Assembly (NCBI GenBank): GCA_017745295.1
Contig: JAGHZR010000006.1
Location: 1 to 64,000 of the forward strand
Origin: Novosphingobium sp.
GTDB taxonomy: Bacteria; Pseudomonadota; Alphaproteobacteria; Sphingomonadales; Sphingomonadaceae
Length of the DNA: 64,000 bases
Reading direction: 5' to 3'
Below the pieces are notes generated by a model that did no database searches, had not been told where the DNA came from, and saw only the letters and a list, made by a program, of their open reading frames with translations. The position numbers and the translations under genes are program-made. Of this stretch, positions 35,555 to 43,296 are shown one piece after another (the stretch's first letter is position 1; each line of letters starts with the position of its first letter).

Positions 35555-35950
35555 CGCGGGCTTAGGCTGCCGGGCAGCAGCACTCGAAGGCAAAAGTGCC
35601 CTCCATGCGCAGTTCGGGATATTGAGGCCCCGAGCTGGCGAACCGAAGTCGAGGCAAACCGCGTTCCAAACCCGGCCCCTTCGGCCAACTCAAGCATATC
35701 GGCACCAACTTCTTCCCACACCAGTTCGATTCCCTCGGCGCCTAAAGTCCATCAGACGCAAAGAGTTCCAGAACGGAGACCCCGGAAGCCATATTTGCCA
35801 GCATTGGTCGCCCATTCGTGCACGATAAGCGCCAGAGATTACAGGGAGCTTCGGTCGACGCCGACTTCCGGGCCCTCGACGCGGATTTCCCAGCGTGCGG
35901 CCCAGCGCCGCAAGATATCTCCGGTCCCGAACCATCGGGCGGGCCGGAGC
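35551..35950 (-). pseudogene. Degenerate HWE-family histidine kinase (C-terminal ATPase remnant)
   Basis: Three leftward frames carry successive pieces of an HWE/HisKA_2 ATPase domain. RWEIRVEGPEVGVDRSSL ends in a stop; immediately after the stop the same frame gives SLALIVHEWATNAGKYG, the N-box; a frameshift then leads to IELVWEEVGADMLELAEG and GFGTRFASTSVRQLGASI with AHGGHFCLRVLLPG, the G-box end. The last frame stops at TGA 35551-35553, overlapping the response-regulator start. With one internal stop and at least one frameshift, and no recognisable sensor or HWE phospho-acceptor half upstream, this cannot encode an active kinase. Confidence 0.8.
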
Positions 35951-36462
35951 CGGCTGGCCTGCACACGGGGCGTCGCCGGTTTTTGGTTGCCGATGCAGGG
36001 CGGCTGCGTTCCGGGGAGCGATGCCCCTGCCGGATCAACTGCCGTCCGATTGCGGTATTGCGGAGCCGGGCGCAGGATCGGCAGACTGACATAGGACCGA
36101 GATCGGCAGGCCGGGCAGCGTAGCCAGTTGCCGGGCAAGCGCCGGACCCGCGAGAATCTGATAGGAGAATGCCTTGTGGTGCGTGGGAACCACGATCTGG
36201 ACGCGGGCAAGAGGGGCCGACAGGTCCCGGATTTCAGCTTTCATCGATGAATGGTCCGCTTGAAGGGGATGGTATGCGCGGCGGCGCTGCGAATTGAGCA
36301 GAGAATACGCACGAGGCGCCAGGATGATCCCGAAAAACACCCAAAAAGCGGTTGCACACCGTATTCAAGGCAACGCTTTCGCCCGGCGGAGCGTTCGTCC
36401 ATCTTGGATTTCTCGCCAGGGCAGGGCTATATGAAACCTACAAGCATGCAGACGGTAGCCGA
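35951..36462. other. Intergenic/decayed region upstream of the hybrid kinase
   Basis: About 510 bases without a supported gene. A leftward open frame with MKAEIRDLSAPLARVQIVV near 36243 has no recognisable domain and could be part of the decayed kinase or chance. The promoter of the hybrid kinase should lie in the last 150 bases, but no good -35/-10 pair stands out. Confidence 0.35.
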
Positions 36463-39267
36463 ATGAATCCTTCCGACACTGCTGAACCGCGTGTTGAGGG
36501 CCTCTCCGATACCGACCGGGTCCGGCTCGCGCTTGCCGCAGGGGCGATCGTGGGGACGTGGTTCTGGGACGTGACCGCGGACAAGTTCACGGTAGACGAG
36601 CAGTTTGCCGAAGCCTTCGGCATCGATCCGGCGCTTGGCCGCTCCGGCCTCAGTCTCGAACAGATCGTCGCCACGGTCCATCCCGACGACAAGGAAGGCC
36701 TCTCCGCCGCAATCGCGGAGGTCATCGCGCGCGGCGGCGCCTATGCGCATCATTACCGGGTGCAGCGGCGCGACGGAACCTGGCACTGGATCGAGGCCAA
36801 CGGCCGGGTCGACAAGGATACGGAGAGCGGGGCCATGACCTTCCCCGGCGTGCTCATCGACATCAATGAACGCCACAGTCTCATGGAAGAGCGGGACCGC
36901 GCGATGCGTCTGCTCGAGGCTTTCATCGAGGCTGTGCCCGGGGTCGTCTATGCCAAGGATCGGCAGGGCCGCATGATGGTCGCCAACCGCGGCGCGGCCC
37001 AACTGGTCGGCAGGCCGATTGCGGATATCATCGGCAAGACCGACCTCGAAACCCTTGACAACTCGGCCGAAGCGGCCGGAGTCATGGAACGCGACGCGGC
37101 GATCATGACCGGCGGCGAGGTCACGCAGATCGAGGAGCAGGTCTCCTATCCCGGCGGCCGGGTGGCGATCTGGCTTTCGACCAAGGCACCGTTCTGCGAC
37201 GAGAGTGGGCAGGTCGTCGGTCTCATCGGCTCATCGGTGGACATCACCGATCGCCGGGCGACGGAAGCCGAACTGCGCGAGACCGAGGAGCGCTATCGGC
37301 TGGCGGCGCGGGCGACCAACGATGCCGTCTGGGACTGGCGCATCGCCGACGGCCATGTGGTCTGGAACGAGGCGCTGGAACGACGGTATGGCCATGCCCA
37401 TACCGCCACCACCGCGCAGTGGTGGCTCGATCATATCCATCCCGACGACCGCGACCGTGTCGATCAGGAGATTCACGCGGCTATCGACGGCGAAGGGACC
37501 GCCTGGACATCCGAGTACCGGTTCAAATGCGGCGACGGGGCCTATGCGGATGTTCTCGACCGGGGTTTTCTGCTGCGGGCGGAGGACGGCACACCGCTTC
37601 GCATGATCGGTGCCATGCAGGATCTTACCGAGCGGCGGGCGCGCGAAGCCGCAATTCGGCAAAGCGAGGAACGCGCGAGACTGGCCGCAGAAGCCGCGGC
37701 GGTCGGGACCTGGGATCTCGATCTTCGCTCCGGAGAGCTGCGCTGGGATGCGCGCACGAAGGCGCTGTTCGGCCTGTCCGCGAAAGCGGCGGTAACCTAC
37801 GAGGGCAGCTTTCTTCGCGGTCTTCATCCCGACGATCGGGCGGCGACCGAAGCGGCGGTTGCAGCCGCGATTGCGCGCGACGGCACTCGTCAGTACCATA
37901 TCGAGTATCGCACGATCGGTATCGAAGACGGTGTAGAGCGCTGGGTCGCGGCAAGAGGCCGTTCCATCTTCACCGATGAGGGCGAACCCATTCATTTCAT
38001 CGGCACGGTCGTCGACATCACCGAGCTGAAGCGGACCGAGGCGCGCCTGCGCGAACTCAACGAGACTCTGGAGGCCCGTGTCGCAGCGGAAGTCGCCGAG
38101 CGGACAGCGGCCGAGGAGGCGCTGAGGCAGGCGCGCAAGATGGAGGCGGTGGGGCAGCTCACCGGAGGGATCGCTCACGACTTCAACAATATGCTCGCGG
38201 TGGTGATCGGATCGCTGGACCTGCTCAGTCGCCGCGTCGATACCGGCGATCCCAAAGTCAGGCGTTACATCGACGCGGCCGCGGAAGGCGCGCAGCGCGC
38301 CGCGACGCTGACGCAGCGTCTCCTGGCCTTTTCCCGGCAGCAGCCGTTGAATCCGGAAGTCGTCGATGCGAACAAGCTCGTCCCCGGCATGTCGGAGCTG
38401 CTTCGTCATTCGCTCGGTGCCGACATACGCCTGGAAACGGTGCTGGCCGCCGGTCTCTGGCGCACCCATGCCGATCGCAACCAGTTGGAAAATGCAATTC
38501 TCAACCTTGCGGTGAATGCCCGTGACGCGATGCCCGAAGGGGGCGGTCTTACCATCGAGACGCGGAACCTGGATTTTGCCAAACAGGAAGGCGCTGCAGA
38601 GTCCGGGATTCCGGCAGGGCAATATGTCTTGATCACCGTTTCGGATACGGGACTGGGCATGTCGGAGGACGTGGCGGCCAAGGCCTTCGATCCCTTTTTC
38701 ACGACGAAGCAGGTCGGCAAGGGCACAGGTCTGGGACTCAGCCAGGTCTACGGGTTCGTCAGGCAGTCCGGAGGGCATGTGACGCTCCGTTCCGCACCCG
38801 GAAAGGGTACGGCGATCCAGCTTTATCTACCCCGCTTCATGGGCAATGACGGCGATGCGGCTGCTCAACCCTCGCAGGGCCTTCGCCTTGGCGGGCGGCA
38901 GGAAGTGATCCTTGTCGTCGATGACGAGGTGGCGGTTCGGCAAATCAGTGTCGAAGCGCTGACCAGTCTGGGTTACCGGGTCGTGGAGGCGGATGGCGCT
39001 CTTGCGGCATTGCGGCTGCTCGATGCGCATCCCGAGATCGCACTGCTGTTCACCGACATCGTCATGCCCGATATCAACGGACGCAAGCTTGCAGAGGAAG
39101 CGCTTCGGCGACGGCCCGATCTGAAGGTCCTCTACACCAGCGGCTACACGCGGGATGCGGTCGTTCACAATGGAGTGGTGGATTCGGGCGTCGAACTGAT
39201 CGCCAAGCCTTTCACCATCGATCAGCTTGCCGCGAGGCTGCGCGCGATCCTGGACGGTGCAGGGTAG
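36463..39267 (+). CDS. Soluble PAS-domain hybrid sensor histidine kinase
   Basis: A 934-residue protein from ATG 36463 (MNPSDTAEPRVEGL); an in-frame ATG upstream would add 37 unconserved residues. It has four PAS/PAC modules in about residues 20-525 (endings VLIDINERHSLMEE, SSVDITDRRATEAE, AMQDLTERRARE and TVVDITELKRTEARL). A coiled coil (RLRELNETLEARVAAEVAER) follows. The HisKA has His572 in GGIAHDFNNM, then an HATPase with NLAVNARDAMPEGGG and GKGTGLGLSQVYGF. A C-terminal receiver has Asp865 in LLFTDIVMPD. No transmembrane helix is seen, so it senses cytoplasmic signals through PAS cofactors that cannot be named. No response-regulator gene adjoins it on the same strand. Confidence 0.95.
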   Translation: MNPSDTAEPRVEGLSDTDRVRLALAAGAIVGTWFWDVTADKFTVDEQFAEAFGIDPALGRSGLSLEQIVATVHPDDKEGLSAAIAEVIARGGAYAHHYRVQRRDGTWHWIEANGRVDKDTESGAMTFPGVLIDINERHSLMEERDRAMRLLEAFIEAVPGVVYAKDRQGRMMVANRGAAQLVGRPIADIIGKTDLETLDNSAEAAGVMERDAAIMTGGEVTQIEEQVSYPGGRVAIWLSTKAPFCDESGQVVGLIGSSVDITDRRATEAELRETEERYRLAARATNDAVWDWRIADGHVVWNEALERRYGHAHTATTAQWWLDHIHPDDRDRVDQEIHAAIDGEGTAWTSEYRFKCGDGAYADVLDRGFLLRAEDGTPLRMIGAMQDLTERRAREAAIRQSEERARLAAEAAAVGTWDLDLRSGELRWDARTKALFGLSAKAAVTYEGSFLRGLHPDDRAATEAAVAAAIARDGTRQYHIEYRTIGIEDGVERWVAARGRSIFTDEGEPIHFIGTVVDITELKRTEARLRELNETLEARVAAEVAERTAAEEALRQARKMEAVGQLTGGIAHDFNNMLAVVIGSLDLLSRRVDTGDPKVRRYIDAAAEGAQRAATLTQRLLAFSRQQPLNPEVVDANKLVPGMSELLRHSLGADIRLETVLAAGLWRTHADRNQLENAILNLAVNARDAMPEGGGLTIETRNLDFAKQEGAAESGIPAGQYVLITVSDTGLGMSEDVAAKAFDPFFTTKQVGKGTGLGLSQVYGFVRQSGGHVTLRSAPGKGTAIQLYLPRFMGNDGDAAAQPSQGLRLGGRQEVILVVDDEVAVRQISVEALTSLGYRVVEADGALAALRLLDAHPEIALLFTDIVMPDINGRKLAEEALRRRPDLKVLYTSGYTRDAVVHNGVVDSGVELIAKPFTIDQLAARLRAILDGAG

Positions 39268-39358
39268 GCGAAATCGGCCGGGCGCAAGCGGCATGAACGC
39301 GGCCGTCGGCATCCCTATCGGTGACAGGTCGAAGCTGACGGACGCGGTTTTGCTGAAC

Positions 39359-39898
39359 CTATTGCTGGGTCTTGCGGACCAGTGACCAATCGTAGCCCAG
39401 CGCTTCTACCCGCGCTTTCAGCTTTTCAAGCAGGTCGGCACTGGGCCGGGCTTCGCGAGTCAGGACCCATAGATAGCGTCCAGAGGGCTCGCCGACTATC
39501 GACCATTCGTATTCCTCGCCATGATCGAGGATCCAGTAATTGCCGTAGAACGGTCCGAAGAAGGAAACCTTGAGCTTGGCCTTGCTGTCTGCATCGACGA
39601 TCCTGGCCTTGCCGATCGATTGCTTCCATTTGCCGTTCCGAAGGCCGCGATTGACGACCCTGACCGTACCGTCGTCGCTGAGCGAATACTCGGCCATGAC
39701 GCCGTCCATATCCTTCTGGAAAGACGCCTCGTAACGGAACTGCTCGTACCATCGGCCCATGTATCTTGCGACGTCGATCGGCTTTGCGGGTTGCGGAACC
39801 GCCTTGTTTCCGACCGGGCCAGGGCGCGGCACAAGTCCGCAGGCACCCAGCACCAGCGTGGTGCCGACCAGGCCAAGGGCGATCGTCGATTTGCGCAT
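39359..39898 (-). CDS. Bacterial lipocalin (Blc-like lipoprotein)
   Basis: A 179-residue protein from ATG 39898 with an AGGAG ribosome site. The leader MRKSTIALGLVGTTLVLGAC ends in the lipobox LGAC. The lipocalin signature VARYMGRWYEQFRYEASFQK begins near residue 44, followed by MAEYSLSDDGTVRVVNRG, YWILDHGEEYEWSIVGEPSG and the closing YLWVLTREARPS. Blc proteins sit in the outer membrane and bind lipids or other hydrophobic ligands under envelope stress. It stands alone, convergent with the hybrid kinase. Confidence 0.95.
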   Translation of the reverse strand: MRKSTIALGLVGTTLVLGACGLVPRPGPVGNKAVPQPAKPIDVARYMGRWYEQFRYEASFQKDMDGVMAEYSLSDDGTVRVVNRGLRNGKWKQSIGKARIVDADSKAKLKVSFFGPFYGNYWILDHGEEYEWSIVGEPSGRYLWVLTREARPSADLLEKLKARVEALGYDWSLVRKTQQ

Positions 39899-40242
39899 AA
39901 CGGCTCCTGTGATTGCAGCCTTGATAAGCGATGGGAACCGATCCGGTTTCAGCCCGGCCGACAGGCAAACGTCTGGCGGAATGGATTGGGCGGTGACCTG
40001 CGACGAGGTGGATGCCTCAAGTTAGAAGCCATCGCCGTGCTTCGCGTGGCATCCGGCGGCGATCCGGCAGCGCCGGGGTCGGACGCGGCGGCCTGGAGCC
40101 TTGATGGAGGGCGCGTTTTCAACGTTCCGATGCCCCGCAGACCACCGCAAAATGGGCACTTTTGCACTTAGGAGCCATATTCGATTTCGTGCCTTTATGA
40201 TCTGCCACACGTCATCGTGGCGATCTTCCAGAGGAGAGATCG
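39899..40242. other. Intergenic region upstream of the CsbD-like gene
   Basis: About 340 bases between divergent genes (lipocalin leftward, CsbD-like rightward). No coding frame with a recognisable domain was found. The last 60 bases should hold the CsbD promoter, but no clear elements are visible. Confidence 0.4.
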
Positions 40243-40425
40243 ATGAGTATCAAGGGCGAGATGAAGGAAGCTGCGGGCTTCATCAAGGAAGAGCTGAACG
40301 AGCACGGCAAGTCGCCGGAAGCGCAGCGCAAGGCACAGGAAGGCCGCGATCTGCGAAATGAAGGCCGGATCGAAGACGGCAAGGCGCCGAAGACTTCCGA
40401 ACCGGGAACCGGCAAGCCTGAGTAA
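40243..40425 (+). CDS. CsbD-like small stress protein
   Basis: A 60-residue, highly charged hydrophilic protein (MSIKGEMKEAAGFIKEELNE) with an AGAGGAGAG ribosome site. The KGEMKEAAGFIKEELNEHGK helix resembles the CsbD/YjbJ family of abundant general-stress proteins. The rest (EGRDLRNEGRIEDGKAPKTS) is probably disordered. The molecular role of CsbD proteins is unknown; they are usually under general-stress control in alphaproteobacteria. Confidence 0.8.
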   Translation: MSIKGEMKEAAGFIKEELNEHGKSPEAQRKAQEGRDLRNEGRIEDGKAPKTSEPGTGKPE

Positions 40426-40487
40426 GCCGAACAGGAGCCGGTGCACGACAGTGCACCGGCCCTCTCATCGCCATGCAGAGGTGCAGA

Positions 40488-40739
40488 ATGTTCACGCAGC
40501 TCAATCCCACTATCCCCCTTCACGTGGTAGGAAAGGGCGATGGCTACGCGATCGGAATGATCGACTACGGCCAGGAGCACAATCTCATCTGGGTGACCGC
40601 GCTCGACGGTTCGGGCGAAATCTGGTGCGCTCCGAATGCCACTGTTCGACTGGGGAAGAACTGGACCATGGGGCGCCAGGAAAACCCGCTGATCACGCAG
40701 GACAAGAAGGCCGAGCGCAGCCAGCAAGCGGCTTGCTGA
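40488..40739 (+). CDS. Small conserved protein of unknown function
   Basis: An 83-residue protein from ATG 40488 (ribosome site AGAGGTG). MFTQLNPTIPLHVVGKGDGY, IDYGQEHNLIWVTALDGSGE and IWCAPNATVRLGKNWTMGR read like a conserved compact beta domain rather than chance coding. I recognise the pattern from sphingomonad-type genomes, but no function is attached to it. It follows the CsbD-like gene by 62 bases on the same strand and may be co-transcribed. Confidence 0.72.
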   Translation: MFTQLNPTIPLHVVGKGDGYAIGMIDYGQEHNLIWVTALDGSGEIWCAPNATVRLGKNWTMGRQENPLITQDKKAERSQQAAC

Positions 40740-41531
40740 GACCACTCCAGTGTCGGCCTGTCGGACGCCGGGCAGCCGGCGCGCGCGATTTGGGGCCGAC
40801 GATCTCATATCATGCCGATGAGGTGGCACGTAGACACTGCGCTACGTGGGCATGATCCGGACAGCATGGACGGCAATAGCGGTAAAGGCGAATAGACCGG
40901 GCAAGTCGGCGCGCAGCGTGATGAGGGAATCCATAAAGATCGATAGCGCGTCCCGCCCTTTGTCGTTCTCTTGGAGGCGATTTACCGGGTCCCCATTGCG
41001 ATTGCCACCTGAATAAGCGGCAAAAGCAGCGTCTTGGCCGCTCCCCTCCTGTCTCGTTTCGACCCCGCGCAGTTCGGCCGTGCCGCAGTCATTGTATATG
41101 CGATGACATCGCGGCTTGGCAGCTCGCACCGCCTGAAGCCCGAAGATGCGCATCGGCGCAGCGCGACGCTGTTGCGCCGTCAGGCATTTCGATAAAGCGG
41201 CGATTGGCAGGCGACAGCGGACTGGCCCGGCGGTCGCTGAGAAGCCGGGCGACGTAGAGCTGCAACGCGCAAACCGCAGCTTTTCCGCTGAGAAGCGACC
41301 ATATCGTATTGGGCCGGAGAGGCGAGGTGGAATATTTACTGCATTGTTGGCAGAACAAATAAAGTAATTACAAATATAAGTCATTTATATATTGATTTAA
41401 CGACAATATATACGTAAGCTAAATTCTCCGTATATTTGCGGCGCGATGGGGTTGGTGGCGCCGTCTAGCATCGGATCGCGGAACAGCGGCTCGGGCACCA
41501 TGCTAAAGGGGCCCTCCAGGGAGAGTGCAAT
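40740..41531. other. Long stretch without a supported gene before the esterase
   Basis: Nearly 800 bases. Overlapping open frames on both strands (for example leftward 40842-41384) have no start signal, domain or conserved block. The segment 41335-41430 is very A/T-rich (TTATATATTGATTTAACG and AATATATACGTAAG) and may contain the promoter for the rhamnogalacturonan-side hydrolase, or be a remnant of inserted DNA. Confidence 0.45.
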
Positions 41532-42524
41532 ATGTCGAATGATCGCCGGCGGTTTCTGGGTTCGCTGACTGCCTTGGCCGCCGCGCCGCTGTTGCCAGGG
41601 CGAGTGATGGCCGCGGCGCAGGGCCGCATCGCGGTGGGCGAGCGTTTTCCGATCTGGCCGGGTTCCCCGCCGGGCCTGCCCAAGGGCGGCGTGAAGCAGG
41701 AGAGCGTGTTGCGCTCCGGCCCCGCCCATCCGGACGACATCGCCTGGCCGCATGTCGAGACGCCGATGCTGACGGTCTGTCCGGCGGCGCAGCCGACCGG
41801 CGCGGCGGTGCTCATCATTCCGGGCGGCGGTTATGCCCGCGTTGCCATGGGCACGACGCCATCCGCCATTGCGCGCTGGTTCGCCGGGCACGGCGTGACC
41901 GCGTTCGAACTGCTCTATCGTCTGCCGCATGACGGCTGGACGGGCGGTCCGGACACACCTCTGCAGGACGCACAGCGCGCGATGCGGGTGATCCGCGCCC
42001 ATGCCGCGACGTGGGGTGTCGATCCCGCCAACATCGCCGTCATCGGTTTTTCGGCGGGCGGTCACTTGTGCGGGAGTCTCGCGACGCGCTTTGCGGCCAA
42101 GGTCTACGATCCGGTCGACGCTGCCGATGGGCAGGACGCACGGCCGATCGTGGCAGGCATGTTCTTCCCGGTCGTCAGCATGGTGCCGCCGCTCGCCCAT
42201 GGCCAGTCGTGCCGGGAACTGCTGGGGGCGAATCCGAGCGACGACCTGTCGCGCCGCTACTCGGTGAACCTCGATATTCCGGTGACAACGCCGCCGATTT
42301 TGCTGGGGCATGCCGCTGACGATGCGGTGGTCGACTGCGGCAACAGTCTTGCGATGTTCGAGGGATGCCGGGCGGCGAATATCCCGTCCGAGCTCCATGT
42401 GATAGAGAAGGGCGGTCACGGCGCACCGCTGTTCGAGCCGGATGGCCGGGCCGGGCTGTGGCTGACACGCTTTGCCCGCTTCGCGGCGCGGCATGGCCTG
42501 CGGATTCCGTCCGATGGGGCATGA
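41532..42524 (+). CDS. Alpha/beta hydrolase, acetyl/feruloyl esterase-like, Tat-exported
   Basis: A 330-residue protein from ATG 41532 (ribosome site AGGGAGAG). The Tat leader is SNDRRRFLGSLTALAAAP. The hydrolase core has an oxyanion loop VLIIPGGGYARVAMG, nucleophile Ser174 in GFSAGGHL, and late Asp and His in GHAADDAVVD and IEKGGHGAPLF. It resembles exported BD-FAE/acetyl-xylan-esterase-type enzymes often found in pectin or xylan loci. Next to rhamnogalacturonan lyases it may remove acetyl groups from the backbone. It is convergent with the lyase operon. Confidence 0.88.
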   Translation: MSNDRRRFLGSLTALAAAPLLPGRVMAAAQGRIAVGERFPIWPGSPPGLPKGGVKQESVLRSGPAHPDDIAWPHVETPMLTVCPAAQPTGAAVLIIPGGGYARVAMGTTPSAIARWFAGHGVTAFELLYRLPHDGWTGGPDTPLQDAQRAMRVIRAHAATWGVDPANIAVIGFSAGGHLCGSLATRFAAKVYDPVDAADGQDARPIVAGMFFPVVSMVPPLAHGQSCRELLGANPSDDLSRRYSVNLDIPVTTPPILLGHAADDAVVDCGNSLAMFEGCRAANIPSELHVIEKGGHGAPLFEPDGRAGLWLTRFARFAARHGLRIPSDGA

Positions 42525-42618
42525 GCAGACCGCCAAACTCGCCGTCGTCCCCGCCTTCGCGGGTAGGCGACGAGGGGGTAGAGGGGAGGGAGTACAGGAG
42601 GAGCCATCTTGCGGCCCC

Positions 42619-43296
42619 TCAGTGCCCGGTCCCGAGTGGAACGATCCGGAAATTACGGATGCGCAAGTGGCTCTTGGTCGTGCGCAAGGCGAACCAGCCC
42701 CGGCGGTAGGGCGCGGCATCCGTCATCGTGAAAAGCCGCTTGCCACCGAAGTCCACCGTAACCGTCGCGCCGTCGGCGGCAAGCCGCATCGGCACCCAGC
42801 GATTGGCCACGAGCAACGCTGCCGGATCCGTCCGGTCATGCTCGGGCAGGAGTGGGCGATTGCCCGGTTCGCCCAGATAGCGGCGCATCCGCGTGGTGGT
42901 GTTGCGATTGCCGCCGATGCCGACGTAGTAGGTCTTGAGCGCGTCGTAAGCCGCGAAAGCGCCGCTGCGGGGCCGGGCCAAGGGCGATCCGCCCGGCGCG
43001 GCGGAGTCGGTGGCCATCCAGAAGGCGTTGACGTCGCTCACCGCATCGTTCGGCCCGCCGGCTGACACCGCCATGACCTCATACTCGATGGCGACGGGGC
43101 CGCTCAGTTCCTCACCCCACCAGACCGAGAGACCTTCCGGCGTATCGATGTCCAACACGCCGCTCTCTACGGTGACGCGCGCGGGCGCTTCCGCCTCGAC
43201 GCGCCAGTGCGAGAGGCCGTGGCGGAAGTCGTCCGTTTGCGGGGGCGCCGCTGCCGACAGCGACATGAGCATCAGAGCGGTAGCGAGGCGCTTCAC
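42619..43296 (-). CDS. DUF6250 secreted protein, probable pectin-locus accessory enzyme
   Basis: A 225-residue protein. The start is assigned to GTG 43296, which overlaps the previous stop (GTGA) and gives a short signal peptide (VKRLATALMLMSLSAAAP). The body is a concanavalin-like jelly roll: DDFRHGLSHWRVEAEAP, YEVMAVSAGGPNDAVSDVNA, KTYYVGIGGNRNTTTRMRRY and a closing HLRIRNFRIVPLG. This agrees with DUF6250, usually found next to PcRGLX/YetA-like lyases. Its reaction is unknown; a lyase or carbohydrate-binding role is likely. It ends the leftward operon. Confidence 0.85.
   Translation of the reverse strand: MKRLATALMLMSLSAAAPPQTDDFRHGLSHWRVEAEAPARVTVESGVLDIDTPEGLSVWWGEELSGPVAIEYEVMAVSAGGPNDAVSDVNAFWMATDSAAPGGSPLARPRSGAFAAYDALKTYYVGIGGNRNTTTRMRRYLGEPGNRPLLPEHDRTDPAALLVANRWVPMRLAADGATVTVDFGGKRLFTMTDAAPYRRGWFALRTTKSHLRIRNFRIVPLGTGH

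Noticed and set aside
40842..41384. 180-codon leftward open frame in the long gap
   Set aside because: No ribosome site, no domain, and atypical residue composition; overlaps other equally random frames.
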